From positions 1 through 64,000 of the forward strand of contig JAGWUS010000006.1 of assembly GCA_028868305.1 (NCBI GenBank): DNA of 64,000 bases, read 5' to 3'. The notes below the pieces were generated by a model. The model was not told where the DNA came from and did not search any database. It saw only the letters and a program-made list of their open reading frames with translations. Both the position numbers and the translations under genes were made by a program. The stretch is from Burkholderiales bacterium (GTDB lineage: Bacteria > Pseudomonadota > Gammaproteobacteria > Burkholderiales > Burkholderiaceae_C). Position 1 is the first letter of the stretch. Each line of letters opens with the position of its first letter. Below, piece by piece: positions 52,460 through 62,243 of the stretch.

Positions 52460-53758
52460 TTACGGGCGGTCTTTTTGGGCCAACCGCACAATGCCAAGTG
52501 CCTTTAGTACATATTTTTCGTACACGGGCTCGGAGTTCCCTTTGCGAATTTTGCGCAAGAAATATTTCTCGAAGGCTATTTTGGCCAGATGGACCCACTT
52601 GCCCTTTTTGAACCAGTTCACATTGCGGGGAGGAATTTGTGGAAGCGCCACAAAGGCGGCTCCGGTATCTCCCATATCCGCCAGACAGATGGCATTCCAG
52701 GTGCCTTTGGCCTCTGCTGGCTTGCCTGCCAATTCATCCGCAATATTGTGGGCAATGGCTCCCACCATGCTTTCAATCATGTAGCCGGTTTTTGGCGTAC
52801 CCGTGGCCACTGGCGTCACCTCTACAGGAGGAATAGCAACGCACACGCCAGCCGAGAAGATGTTCTTGTAGGCTTTGCTGCGCTGGAATTCGTCAATGAT
52901 GACAAAGCCTCGGGGATTGCACAGGTTGGGCACCGCCGCCACAGCATCCACGCCTTTGAAGGCAGGCAGCATCATGGACAGCTTAAATCCGACTTCGTGC
53001 TCCTTGCGTACATTGCCCAAGTCGTCCAGTTCGGACACAAACAATTTACCCGCTTCCACCTTGGTGGTTTTGGCGTTGGTGATCCACTTCATGTCGCGGT
53101 TGCGCATTTCGGACTCCAGCATGGATTTGCTGTCGCCCACGCCGCCCAAACCGAGGTGGCCAATGTATGGCTCACTGGTGACATAAGTAATTGGCACTTT
53201 ATGACGCAGCTTGCGCTTGCGCAAATCGGTGTCCAGAATGAACGCAAATTCATATGCTGGGCCAAAACAGCTCGCACCCGGCATCGCACCAATGACCACT
53301 GGACCAGGATTTTCCAGAAATTTCTGGTAATCGGCAAAGAATTCCTGAGCATGATCCACGCTGCACACCGAGTGCGTAAAACCACCACCGCCAGAAGACA
53401 CTGGGCCCGCGCCTGGCACTTCGCTGAATGACAGTTTGGGACCGGTGGTAATAACTAGATAGTCGTAATCGACTGCCTGGTCACCGCCCACCGTAATGCG
53501 GTTCGCCGTAGCGTCAATGGCCGTCACGGGCTTGGCGATGAAGTTGATGCCTTTGCGCTCCAGATAAGGGGCTATTGGGAGCGTGATCTGCTCGCGTTCA
53601 CGCCAACCCACTGCGATCCAGGGGTTACTCGGAACAAATTGAAAATAGTCCGTCGAATTGACTACCGTAATGCGATGCGCCTTGCCGAGCAGTTCGCGAA
53701 TCTCATAGGCAGCGGGCATGCCGCCGATGCCAGCACCGACGATAACGATATGGGCCAT
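52460..53758 (-). CDS. sqr: Sulfide:quinone oxidoreductase
   Basis: A 432-aa FAD disulfide oxidoreductase that oxidises sulfide to sulfane sulfur and reduces quinone. FAD-binding MAHIVIVGAGIGGMPAAYEI starts the protein; LVITTGPKLSF and AGVCVAIPPVEVTPVATG follow. Cys132, Cys164 (GASCFGPAYEF) and Cys358 (NAICLADMGD) match the three-Cys arrangement of the Acidithiobacillus-type enzyme as I recall it. The C-terminal amphipathic region (WVHLAKIAFEKYFLRKI) fits membrane attachment. It is third gene of a leftward operon with RND pump genes. Confidence 0.92.
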   Translation of the reverse strand: MAHIVIVGAGIGGMPAAYEIRELLGKAHRITVVNSTDYFQFVPSNPWIAVGWREREQITLPIAPYLERKGINFIAKPVTAIDATANRITVGGDQAVDYDYLVITTGPKLSFSEVPGAGPVSSGGGGFTHSVCSVDHAQEFFADYQKFLENPGPVVIGAMPGASCFGPAYEFAFILDTDLRKRKLRHKVPITYVTSEPYIGHLGLGGVGDSKSMLESEMRNRDMKWITNAKTTKVEAGKLFVSELDDLGNVRKEHEVGFKLSMMLPAFKGVDAVAAVPNLCNPRGFVIIDEFQRSKAYKNIFSAGVCVAIPPVEVTPVATGTPKTGYMIESMVGAIAHNIADELAGKPAEAKGTWNAICLADMGDTGAAFVALPQIPPRNVNWFKKGKWVHLAKIAFEKYFLRKIRKGNSEPVYEKYVLKALGIVRLAQKDRP

Positions 53759-53799
53759 GGAATTGTCTCCTTCTAAGTTTGGGTATTTGTCACGCTAAC

Positions 53800-56700
53800 T
53801 CAAAAACCATTCGCATCTGTGCGCGATTCCATTCGGCGCCTGAACAGCGCGTAATACAGTACGGGAATCACTACCAGTGTCAGTACAGTCGACACCAGAA
53901 TTCCAAAAATCAGTGCGACAGCCAGACCATTGAAGATCGGGTCATCCAGAATGAAGAATGCGCCAATCATGGCAGCCAAACCGGTCAAGGCAATGGGCTG
54001 CGCCCGTACAGTGGCAGATTGCAGCACCGCTTCCTTGAACACCATGCCATTACGAACTTGCAACTCAATAAAGTCCACCAACAGAATGGAGTTGCGCACG
54101 ATGATGCCGGCCAGTGCAATCATGCCGATCATGGAGGTTGCCGTGAACTGAGCGCCCAGTAAGGCGTGTCCTGGCATTACACCAATAATGGTCAGTGGAA
54201 TGGGGGCCATGATGACCAATGGCGTTAAATAGCTCTTGAACTGGGCTACCACCAACAGGTAAATCAGGACCAGCCCTACTGCATAGGCAGCCCCCATATC
54301 ACGGAAGGTCTCGTAAGTGATTTGCCATTCGCCATCCCATTTGATAGCGTACTGTCGATAAGGGTCGTTCGGCTGATGAATCCAGTACTCACCAGTAGTC
54401 TCCCCACGCGCCTTGCTGGCGTCAGCCAAATGGCCACGAATCGCAAAAAGGCCATAAAGTGGCGAATCAAGCTTGCCAGCCATATCACCAATGACATAAC
54501 TCACGTTCATCATGTCTTTGGTGTACAGGGGCTTGTCAATGATGCCTCGCTCCACCTGCACCAATTCCGACAATGGCACTAGTTCGCCGTTGGCAGCGCG
54601 CATAGGCAGTGCAAGAATTGCGTCCAGCCCCACTTGGCTCTCTGGCGGTAACTGAATGCGCACAGGTACCGGATATTTGGCTTGCTGGTCATGCAGATAG
54701 GCGGCGTCTGCACCAGCCAACGCGTCGGATACCGTTTGAGCAACAGAAATCACCGGAATGCCCAGAGTCTCCGCGCGTTGACGGCGTACTTTCAAAAATG
54801 CGCGTGGAGCATCCTCCCGCAAAGTGGTATCTACTCCCACGATATCTGCTGTGGCGCCAAAGGATTTAGCAACCTCCAGTGCCAGCTTTTGGCGCCCCGC
54901 TTCTTCAGGCCCATATACTTCTGCTACCAGCGGTGACATTACAGGTGGACCCGGCGGAACTTCAACCACTTTGATCCGTGCATTGTGCTTACGACCAATG
55001 GCCTCCAAATCCGGTCGCAAACGCTGGGCAATGACGTGACTTTTCTCGCTACGTTGGTGCTTGTCGACCAGATTCACCTGCAGGTCGCCCTGCTCAGCCT
55101 CGGCACGCATATAGTATTGGCGCACCAGCCCATTGAAGGTAATTGGGGACGCAGTGCCAGCGTAGGATTGCAGATTAAGCACTTCCGGCTGTTTGGCCAG
55201 AAAGACACCCAGATCCTGCAAGGTAGCTGCCGTGTCTTCGAGTGCCGTGCCAGCCGGCATGTCGACAACCACCTGAAATTCGCTTTTGTTATCAAATGGC
55301 AGCATTTTCAGGACGACCCACTGCACTAACGTCAAACCCACGGACAGAAGCAGGGCCACAACGATCCCTCCTAGCAGCAACCAACGCTTGCGAGCACTCT
55401 CGAGCAGCGGCGTAAGTACCATCTTGAAAAGCCTTTGAACTTTCGTTCCAGACTCAGGCACCCCATGATGGCCATCGCTCTCGCCAACAGTGCCGTGTTC
55501 GCGCATGAACTTCAATGCGAGCCAAGGAGTCACAGTAAAGGCAATAGTCAAAGACAGTGCCATGCCAAGACTGGAGTTAATCGGAATGGGGCTCATGTAG
55601 GGCCCCATCAGTCCAGACACAAATGCCATGGGCAACAAGGCTGCAATCACGGTGAGGGTAGCCAGAATAGTCGGGCCACCGACTTCGTCCACCGCGCGGG
55701 GAATAATATCTTTCAGGGCTGCATCCGGAGTGAGTTGCTGGTGCCGGTGGATGTTCTCTACCACAACAATGGCGTCGTCCACCAGGATACCGATGGAAAA
55801 AATCAGCGCAAACAACGATACACGGTTGAGCGTGAACCCCCAAGCCCAAGAGGCAAACAGCGTGGCGGTTAGCGTCAGTATCACGGCGGCACCAACGATT
55901 ACAGCTTCGCGACGCCCCAAGGCGAAGCCGACCAGCAGAATCACTGAGCCCGTCGCAAAAGCGAGTTTTTGGATCAGTTTATTGGCTTTTTCCGCCGCTG
56001 TTTCACCGTAGTCTCGCGTAACTGTGACTTCGAGGTTCTCGGGGATCACCGTATTCTTCAAAGCATCCAAACGCGCACGTACTGCCCGTGACACCTCTAC
56101 AGCGTTTTCGCCAGGCTTTTTGGTGACACTGATGGTCACCGCTGGAGTGCTTTGACCGCCCGCCGGAGTGAATGCGACATAGCGTTGTGCCTGCTGGGTG
56201 CCCTCATCAATGCGTGCTACATCGCGCAGGAACACGGGTTTGCCACCACTGACACCTACGACCATATCGCCCACATCTTCCGCTGAACGGAGAAATTCAC
56301 CCGCGTCCACGGTAAGCATCTGCCCGCTGGGGCTCGATTTGGAAATCTCCAGCACCGTGCCGGCCGGCATGCCGAAATTGGCCGCCCCTAGCATCTTGCG
56401 CAAAGCCAGCACATCAACACCACGGGCGCGCAAACGTGCAGGGTCAAGGAACACATGCACGGCACGGCCAGGCCCCCCCAGGGTTTTAACCTCACGCACT
56501 CCCGGAGCCGCTTTCAATTCGGCTTCCACCGAATGGGCTACCGTCTCCAAATCCACCGCGGGCAATCCTTCCTTGCTCCAAAGCGTCACTGCAACTACGG
56601 GGACGTCGTCAATGCCCTTCGGCTTTACGATGGGCGTCAAAGTTCCAAGTTCACTCGGAACCCAGTCCTGATTGGCATTCAGTACATCGTAGAGTCGCAC

Positions 56701-57042
56701 CAATGCCTCGGTACGGGGCACACCCACCTTGAACTGAATGGTCAATACAGCCATGCCCGGACGTGCTACCGAATAGGTATGCTCGATGCCAGCGATCTGA
56801 CCGAGCACCTGTTCCGCTGGGCGGGCCACCATATTTTGCACGTCAGCACTACTGGCTCCCGGAAAGGGTATCAGCACATTGGCCATGGTTACGTTGATCT
56901 GCGGCTCTTCTTCACGCGGCGTCACCAGCACTGCAAACAAACCCAACAACAATGCAACCAAGGCAAGCAGTGGCGTCAGAGCGTTGGCCTGAAAGGCCGC
57001 CGCAATACGCCCCGAAATACCTAACATTCTTTGATCGCTCAT
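53800..57042 (-). CDS. RND-family efflux permease (HAE-like)
   Basis: A 1080-aa inner-membrane proton antiporter. About twelve helices and two large periplasmic loops are present; the TM4 proton relay is GILVDDAIVVVENIHRHQ with the Asp pair typical of drug-type (HAE) pumps. The N-terminus reads FQANALTPLLALVALLLG and PREEEPQINVTMANV. ATG 57042 (MSDQRM) follows the fusion-protein stop by 10 bases. No outer-membrane TolC-like gene is in the operon. The sulfur-linked neighbours suggest export of a sulfur-related or redox toxicant (inference). Confidence 0.93.
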   Translation of the reverse strand: MSDQRMLGISGRIAAAFQANALTPLLALVALLLGLFAVLVTPREEEPQINVTMANVLIPFPGASSADVQNMVARPAEQVLGQIAGIEHTYSVARPGMAVLTIQFKVGVPRTEALVRLYDVLNANQDWVPSELGTLTPIVKPKGIDDVPVVAVTLWSKEGLPAVDLETVAHSVEAELKAAPGVREVKTLGGPGRAVHVFLDPARLRARGVDVLALRKMLGAANFGMPAGTVLEISKSSPSGQMLTVDAGEFLRSAEDVGDMVVGVSGGKPVFLRDVARIDEGTQQAQRYVAFTPAGGQSTPAVTISVTKKPGENAVEVSRAVRARLDALKNTVIPENLEVTVTRDYGETAAEKANKLIQKLAFATGSVILLVGFALGRREAVIVGAAVILTLTATLFASWAWGFTLNRVSLFALIFSIGILVDDAIVVVENIHRHQQLTPDAALKDIIPRAVDEVGGPTILATLTVIAALLPMAFVSGLMGPYMSPIPINSSLGMALSLTIAFTVTPWLALKFMREHGTVGESDGHHGVPESGTKVQRLFKMVLTPLLESARKRWLLLGGIVVALLLSVGLTLVQWVVLKMLPFDNKSEFQVVVDMPAGTALEDTAATLQDLGVFLAKQPEVLNLQSYAGTASPITFNGLVRQYYMRAEAEQGDLQVNLVDKHQRSEKSHVIAQRLRPDLEAIGRKHNARIKVVEVPPGPPVMSPLVAEVYGPEEAGRQKLALEVAKSFGATADIVGVDTTLREDAPRAFLKVRRQRAETLGIPVISVAQTVSDALAGADAAYLHDQQAKYPVPVRIQLPPESQVGLDAILALPMRAANGELVPLSELVQVERGIIDKPLYTKDMMNVSYVIGDMAGKLDSPLYGLFAIRGHLADASKARGETTGEYWIHQPNDPYRQYAIKWDGEWQITYETFRDMGAAYAVGLVLIYLLVVAQFKSYLTPLVIMAPIPLTIIGVMPGHALLGAQFTATSMIGMIALAGIIVRNSILLVDFIELQVRNGMVFKEAVLQSATVRAQPIALTGLAAMIGAFFILDDPIFNGLAVALIFGILVSTVLTLVVIPVLYYALFRRRMESRTDANGF

Positions 57043-57052
57043 GATGATTTGC

Positions 57053-58162
57053 TCACTTAGCAGGTTGAGCAGCCCGCGCACCCACTGCCCCGCCCCGAAC
57101 GGGGTCCAGCGCCACTTCGTCCCCCGCTTTCAACCCTGCAAGGACTTCGACAGATTCATCTCCTTGCTGAGCACCCAAGCGCACCGCGCGCAGCGAAAAC
57201 CCCTGCCCAGTGGACACATATACGGCGGTCAACTCACCCCGGCGTACGACAGCCGCCCGCGGTACAGTCAAACGTAACACCGACCCAGTCTGAGCCTGCA
57301 AAAACTGCACCTGCACTTGCTGCCCTGGAACCAGATTGGCAGCTTCTTTCGCAGGCAAATCGAGCCGCCACTCTGTTGTTTGTGATACCGGGTCTGCAGA
57401 AGGAATGGCTGTACGGGCAGTGGGACTGATCCACAGCGGCTTGTCGTGAGGTCCATCCACTTTGATGCGGGTCTGCATCGCCGCCTGCACACTCTGCGTC
57501 CGAGATGCGGGCACCTGCACGACCGCACGCAACGGTTGTGGCGCATATACGGTCACCAGCGGCTTTCCGGGCACCGCAAGATCGCCGGCCTGCGCGTGGG
57601 TTTGAAGGATCCAACCATCAAAAGGCGCCGTCACCCGAGTAAAACCCTGCGCAATTCCTGACTGCCGCGCACCAGCTACCGCCTGCTCACGCATAGCAAG
57701 AGCGCTCTGGTACTGCGCATTGGCGCTGTCCAGCGCGGCCATGCTGACAAATCCCTTGGTTTGAAGATCCCTAGTTCGTTCCAGTGAAGCCTGCGCATTG
57801 CGCAATTCCGCCTCTGCTTGGTTGACTAGGGCCTTACTGCGCTGAACACCAACGCTGGCTTCACGGTCATCAATGCTTGCCAAGGTTTGACCAGCACGCA
57901 CCTTATCACCCGCTTTCACCGCCAAGATCACAATTCGCCCCGAGGCCTGCGCTGACACCGTACTCTGCTTAACGGGCTCAATGACCCCATCCAGCATCAC
58001 CATGACGCCACTCACTTTTGAAAGCACAGCTACGGTGGGTACTGGCGGCGCCTGAGCCAGAGCCACCTGATGCGTCAAGATCACACTGACGAAAGCGCCA
58101 AGTGCAACCAGATACGGCCGCGTCCACCGAGAACTGGATAGGATAGTTTGCAACGATTTCAT
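57053..58162 (-). CDS. RND efflux periplasmic adaptor (membrane-fusion protein)
   Basis: A 369-aa adaptor that bridges the RND permease and an outer-membrane channel. A signal segment (RPYLVALGAFVSVILTHQVALAQA) is followed by a lipoyl/barrel-sandwich domain (GRIVILAVKAGDKVRAGQTLASID), an alpha hairpin (residues about 110-170, VNQAEAELRNAQASLERTRDLQTKG) and beta-barrel domains. No lipobox is seen. ATG 58162 follows GGAAAC; two upstream in-frame starts (58195, 58189) lie in the promoter region. First gene of the operon. Confidence 0.9.
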   Translation of the reverse strand: MKSLQTILSSSRWTRPYLVALGAFVSVILTHQVALAQAPPVPTVAVLSKVSGVMVMLDGVIEPVKQSTVSAQASGRIVILAVKAGDKVRAGQTLASIDDREASVGVQRSKALVNQAEAELRNAQASLERTRDLQTKGFVSMAALDSANAQYQSALAMREQAVAGARQSGIAQGFTRVTAPFDGWILQTHAQAGDLAVPGKPLVTVYAPQPLRAVVQVPASRTQSVQAAMQTRIKVDGPHDKPLWISPTARTAIPSADPVSQTTEWRLDLPAKEAANLVPGQQVQVQFLQAQTGSVLRLTVPRAAVVRRGELTAVYVSTGQGFSLRAVRLGAQQGDESVEVLAGLKAGDEVALDPVRGGAVGARAAQPAK

Positions 58163-58195
58163 TGTGTTTCCAAATACTGTACCGAGCATTTTCAA

Positions 58196-58224
58196 ATACT
58201 ACCAGGGGTATACAAAAATGTCAA
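58196..58224 (-). promoter_or_regulatory. Operon promoter with CsoR/CstR-type operator
   Basis: On the minus strand TTGACA (58219-58224), a 17-bp spacer, then TAGTAT (58196-58201): a near-ideal sigma-70 promoter. The spacer and -10 contain the imperfect palindrome GTATACCCC-TGG-TAGTAT (58196-58213), with the G/C tract and flanking TA of CsoR-family operators. A similar half-site, ACTAGGGGTGT (minus strand, 52435-52445), precedes the DUF2892 gene. The operon's own CsoR-like protein is the likely ligand (inference). Confidence 0.7.
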
Positions 58225-58312
58225 ATCCAGACAACACAGTACGGCAGACTGCTAACATCCTACGAGCCCAATTCGCACATTTTTGCCAAATAGTCCGCCA
58301 CAACCGTCCAAT

Positions 58313-58636
58313 ATGTTTCATGTCATCCGAAGCGCTGATGGCGTCATTCAGGCTATTGCCAGGCAGGCGATCCCTAACAGTGCACCCATGGAAGAGAATG
58401 ATCCCGAGCTCATCCGGTTCTTCAATGGTGGGCTGACGCCACCAGGTTTTGATGCAGCAGATGCGGAGTTCGTGCGCGTTCTGGAAGACCTGATTGACAC
58501 ACTCATCTCGAAGAACGTTATACGCCATACCGATCTGCCACCAGCTGCGCAGCAGAAGCTGGTCAAACGCAAGGGCATGCGCAATCGCATGCAAGGTGCA
58601 CTAGACCTGCTCGGCGGGGACGGTCAGGTTATTTGA
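58313..58636 (+). CDS. Conserved-looking hypothetical protein before the type I secretion genes
   Basis: A 107-aa acidic, soluble protein: MFHVIRSADGVIQAIARQA, NDPELIRFFNGGLTPPGFDAADAEFVRVLEDLIDTLISKNVIRHTDLPPAAQQKL then a basic tail. No domain is recognised. ATG 58313 is used because the longer opening depends on a non-ATG codon. It lies 8 bases before the ABC transporter gene on the same strand and so probably belongs to the secretion operon. Confidence 0.7.
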   Translation: MFHVIRSADGVIQAIARQAIPNSAPMEENDPELIRFFNGGLTPPGFDAADAEFVRVLEDLIDTLISKNVIRHTDLPPAAQQKLVKRKGMRNRMQGALDLLGGDGQVI

Positions 58637-58644
58637 AACAGGCA

Positions 58645-60828
58645 ATGACCACCATCTCCCCTGAAAACCTGAGCGCACAAAAATCCAGTAGTTGGCGCCT
58701 GGGTGAGCACCATGTCCACTTTGATCCCTTATTGAACAGTGTCGTTGCCGCAGCCCGGATTTATGGGATTTCAACCACGCGGGAAGCGTTGTCAGCGGGT
58801 CTTCCACTGGAAAACAACCTGCTTACCCCCGCGCTATTGCCTCGCGCCGCAGCCAGAGCAGGGTTGACCGCGAAGCTTGCTCGCCGCTCCATTGACGATC
58901 TTCGCCCAGGGCTTCTACCGGTCATCCTGCTGCTGAAGGAAAAGCAGGCTTGCCTGCTTTTGGAATGGCAGCCGAACGGTGACGCCAGGGTCCGGTTTCC
59001 TGAGGGGGGGGAGTCTGCGGATAACTTGACGCGGGCAGAGCTGGAATCTCTTTTTTCAGGTGTTGTGTTCTTTGTCAAGCCAGTCTTCCGATTTGATCCA
59101 CGCACTCCGGAAACCGGAACAATCAAATCCGAGCACTGGTTCTGGAGTGTCGTCTTCCAAAATTGGCGCCTTTACCGCGACAGCCTGATCGCCGCTTTTC
59201 TGGTAAACATATTTGCACTTGCAATGCCCATGTTTTCCATGACCGTCTATGACCGTGTGGTTCCCAACCGTGCAGAGGAAACTCTTTGGGTTCTGTCAAT
59301 TGGAATTTTGCTCATGATGGGCCTGGATATGGCGCTTCGCATCATGCGCGCCTATATCCTCGATACCGCAAGCAAACGCATTGATGTCACCTTGTCGTCC
59401 CGGATCATGGAGCGGGTGCTGGGTCTGCGGATGGCAGACCGGCCTGCATCCGTAGGATCCTTTGCAGCCAACCTACGGGCATTTGACTCAGTGCGTGACT
59501 TTGTCGCATCAGCCACCATCACCACACTTGTCGATCTTCCATTCGTGTTGGTGTTTTTTCTCGCCATTGCATGGATTTCGCCCTGGCTAATACTGCCCCC
59601 GCTATTTTGTATTCTCGCGTTGGTAATTGCCTCTTTGGTTGTCCAGCAAAAGATGCAGGAGTTGGTCGAAGTTACGCAACGCGCCTCGTCGCAGCGCAAC
59701 GCGACACTGGTGGAAAGCCTGGTGGGCATTGAAACAATCAAATTCATGGTGGCCGAGAGCAGCTTCCAGCGTAAATGGGAACAGTCCACTGTGTTTCTGG
59801 CTCAAAACAACACCAAACTGAAACTCTTGTCTTCCAGCATGACAAACCTGGCGCAAATGCTTCAGCAATTGGTATCAGTCACGACTGTCATCGTTGGTGT
59901 GTATTTACTGATGAACAACCAGACCAGCATGGGTGGCATCATCGCTGCATCCATGCTCGCTGGGCGCGCCATGGCTCCATTTGGCCAGGTCGCTGGGTTG
60001 ATCATGCAGTATCACCACGCAAAAAGCGGATTGGGTTCTGTGGAAAAACACATGCAAACACAGCCGGAGAGGCCTGACGAGGCGACTTTTCTGCGTCGTG
60101 ACGGATTCCAGGGCACCATCGAATTCAAGAACGTCAGCTTCACTTATCCCGGACAAGAACAATCGGTACTCAACAAGGTTTCATTTACCATTCAGGCCGG
60201 CGAGAAAGTCGCCTTCATTGGGCGTGTTGGCTCCGGAAAGTCAACGATCCAACGACTGATTCTGGGGTTACATCAGCCTACAAAAGGTTCGATCTTGATC
60301 GATGGCATTGACCTTCGGCAAATTGACCCGGCAGAACTGCGGCGAGCTGCAGGATTTGTTTCGCAGGATGTAAGCCTTTTCTATGGCAGTCTCAAGGACA
60401 ACATTGCCATAGGAGCACCTTTTGCCGACGATCAAGACATTATCGCAGCAGCAGAAATTGCAGGTGTCTCAGAGTTTGCCAATCGCCATCCGCGCGGCTT
60501 TGATATGTTGATCGGGGAAAGAGGTGAGTCGCTGTCGGGCGGTCAACGGCAATCCGTTGGAATTGCACGCGCCGTACTCAATGACTCGCCCATATTGCTG
60601 CTCGACGAACCCAGCAGTGCCATGGATCACCAAAGCGAAGATGCACTGAAAGCCAGGTTGCGCCGTTTTTCGGCCGGAAAGTCGGTGATTTTGGTAACCC
60701 ACAGAACCTCGCTACTGGAACTGGTGGATCGCTTGATAGTTATAGACAACGGGCAAATCATGGCCGATGGCCCCAAAGCGCAAGTCGTTGAAGCGCTGCA
60801 AAGTGGACGCGTAGGCAGGGCCAATTGA
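58645..60828 (+). CDS. Type I secretion ABC transporter (LapB-like)
   Basis: A 727-aa inner-membrane exporter. Residues about 15-130 are a C39-like domain lacking the protease Cys, which binds substrates rather than cleaving them. Six helices follow (SLIAAFLVNIFALAMPMFSMTVYDRVVPN), then the ATPase: Walker A GRVGSGKST, signature LSGGQRQ, Walker B ILLLDEPSSAMD and the H-loop VTHRTSL. ATG 58645 is preferred to TTG 58633. Its stop overlaps the adaptor start. It most likely exports the adhesin downstream. Confidence 0.94.
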   Translation: MTTISPENLSAQKSSSWRLGEHHVHFDPLLNSVVAAARIYGISTTREALSAGLPLENNLLTPALLPRAAARAGLTAKLARRSIDDLRPGLLPVILLLKEKQACLLLEWQPNGDARVRFPEGGESADNLTRAELESLFSGVVFFVKPVFRFDPRTPETGTIKSEHWFWSVVFQNWRLYRDSLIAAFLVNIFALAMPMFSMTVYDRVVPNRAEETLWVLSIGILLMMGLDMALRIMRAYILDTASKRIDVTLSSRIMERVLGLRMADRPASVGSFAANLRAFDSVRDFVASATITTLVDLPFVLVFFLAIAWISPWLILPPLFCILALVIASLVVQQKMQELVEVTQRASSQRNATLVESLVGIETIKFMVAESSFQRKWEQSTVFLAQNNTKLKLLSSSMTNLAQMLQQLVSVTTVIVGVYLLMNNQTSMGGIIAASMLAGRAMAPFGQVAGLIMQYHHAKSGLGSVEKHMQTQPERPDEATFLRRDGFQGTIEFKNVSFTYPGQEQSVLNKVSFTIQAGEKVAFIGRVGSGKSTIQRLILGLHQPTKGSILIDGIDLRQIDPAELRRAAGFVSQDVSLFYGSLKDNIAIGAPFADDQDIIAAAEIAGVSEFANRHPRGFDMLIGERGESLSGGQRQSVGIARAVLNDSPILLLDEPSSAMDHQSEDALKARLRRFSAGKSVILVTHRTSLLELVDRLIVIDNGQIMADGPKAQVVEALQSGRVGRAN

Positions 60829-62243
60829 TGGAAAAGCCTGCCTCCATTCAAAAACACATCATCTCTGCATGGAGGCTTTTTTACGCTTGGTGTTCCACGC
60901 GGATCGATGACGCCTTCAAAAAGCTGGTCCAACACCAGCAGAAAGAAGATCAAGACTTTGATGCCAACGCTGACTGGGCTATCGCTGAACAAACACCACA
61001 TGGTGCCCGCAGGTTCGTATGGTTTAGTTGCGGAGCAATCCTCATACTTTTGGTATGGGCAAATTTTGCCGTGCTCGACGAAGTGACACGTGGGGAAGGC
61101 AAGGTTATCCCCTCACGGCAAGTTCAGGTTCTACAAAGCATGGACGGCGGCATTGTTTCTGAAATTTTGGTTAAAGAAGGCCAAACCGTTCACACTGGCG
61201 ATTTGCTGTTGAAAGTGGATCCTACGCGCATGGTTTCGTCCCTGCGTGAAAATCGTTCGCAGTACTTATCACTCTTGGCTAAAGGTGCTCGCTTGCGTGC
61301 ATTGGCGGAGGGTGCTCGGTTTATTCCCCCTCAAGATGTCACACGTGAAGCCCCTGAGATTGCCGAACAGGAGCGTGCTCTATATGAGTCTCGACGTGCC
61401 GAACTCGATGCCACTATCGGAGTAGCGCGCCAACAGCTTTCCCAACGAACTCAGGAGTTAGTCTCCGTGCGCGCAAAGAGGGAACAGGCGACACAAAGCT
61501 ACAACCTGACGGCACGCGAACTGGAGATGACGCGTCCTTTGGCCAAGAGTGGCGCCATTTCTGACGTAGAACTTTTGCGACTGGAACGGGATGTTGCAAG
61601 GTACAGGGGTGAACGCGATAGCGCCAATTCAGACATTCCGCGATTGGAATCAGCAATCTCCGAAGCGACACGCAAAATGCAGGAGGTTGAATTGACCTTC
61701 CGTAATGTGGCACGCTCTGAACTAAGCGAAACCAATGCAAAACTTAGTGCGCTATCGGAAGGAAGTGCAGCCCTCGAAGATCGTGTCAAGCAAACCGAAA
61801 TTCGCTCTCCGGTCAACGGTACAGTGAAACAACTCAAGATCAACACGGTGGGTGGCGTCGTTCAGCCAGGGAAAGATGTCATCGAGGTGGTTCCCTCCGA
61901 TGACGCACTTGTATTGGAGGCACGCGTTTTGCCGCGTGATATAGCATTTCTTCGCGCCGGTCAGAAAGCGCTTGTCAAGTTCACGGCTTATGACTTTGCG
62001 ACATACGGCGGACTTGAAGCTACCTTGGAACACATCAGTGCAGACACCGTGGTAGATGAAAAAGGGAATGCATTCTTCTTGGTTCGCGTAAGAACGCTTG
62101 CAACGAGCATCGGAGCGCAGCAATTCCCCATCATTCCAGGTATGGTGGCCGAAGTCGACATTCTTACTGGCAAGAAGTCCGTCCTCAGTTATTTGCTGAA
62201 GCCCATTCTCCGAGCCAAATCAAAGGCAATGACCGAGCGATGA
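60828..62243 (+). CDS. HlyD-family type I secretion adaptor (LapC-like)
   Basis: A 471-aa membrane-fusion protein. One N-terminal helix (FVWFSCGAILILLVWANFAVL), then GEGKVIPSRQVQVLQSMDGGIVSEILVKEGQTV (barrel-sandwich), a long coiled-coil hairpin (residues about 130-310) and IRSPVNGTVKQLKINTVGGVVQPG with the C-terminal beta barrel. ATG 60828 overlaps the ABC gene stop. The LuxR gene overlaps its own stop (ATGA). The outer-membrane partner is not seen here. Confidence 0.94.
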   Translation: MEKPASIQKHIISAWRLFYAWCSTRIDDAFKKLVQHQQKEDQDFDANADWAIAEQTPHGARRFVWFSCGAILILLVWANFAVLDEVTRGEGKVIPSRQVQVLQSMDGGIVSEILVKEGQTVHTGDLLLKVDPTRMVSSLRENRSQYLSLLAKGARLRALAEGARFIPPQDVTREAPEIAEQERALYESRRAELDATIGVARQQLSQRTQELVSVRAKREQATQSYNLTARELEMTRPLAKSGAISDVELLRLERDVARYRGERDSANSDIPRLESAISEATRKMQEVELTFRNVARSELSETNAKLSALSEGSAALEDRVKQTEIRSPVNGTVKQLKINTVGGVVQPGKDVIEVVPSDDALVLEARVLPRDIAFLRAGQKALVKFTAYDFATYGGLEATLEHISADTVVDEKGNAFFLVRVRTLATSIGAQQFPIIPGMVAEVDILTGKKSVLSYLLKPILRAKSKAMTER

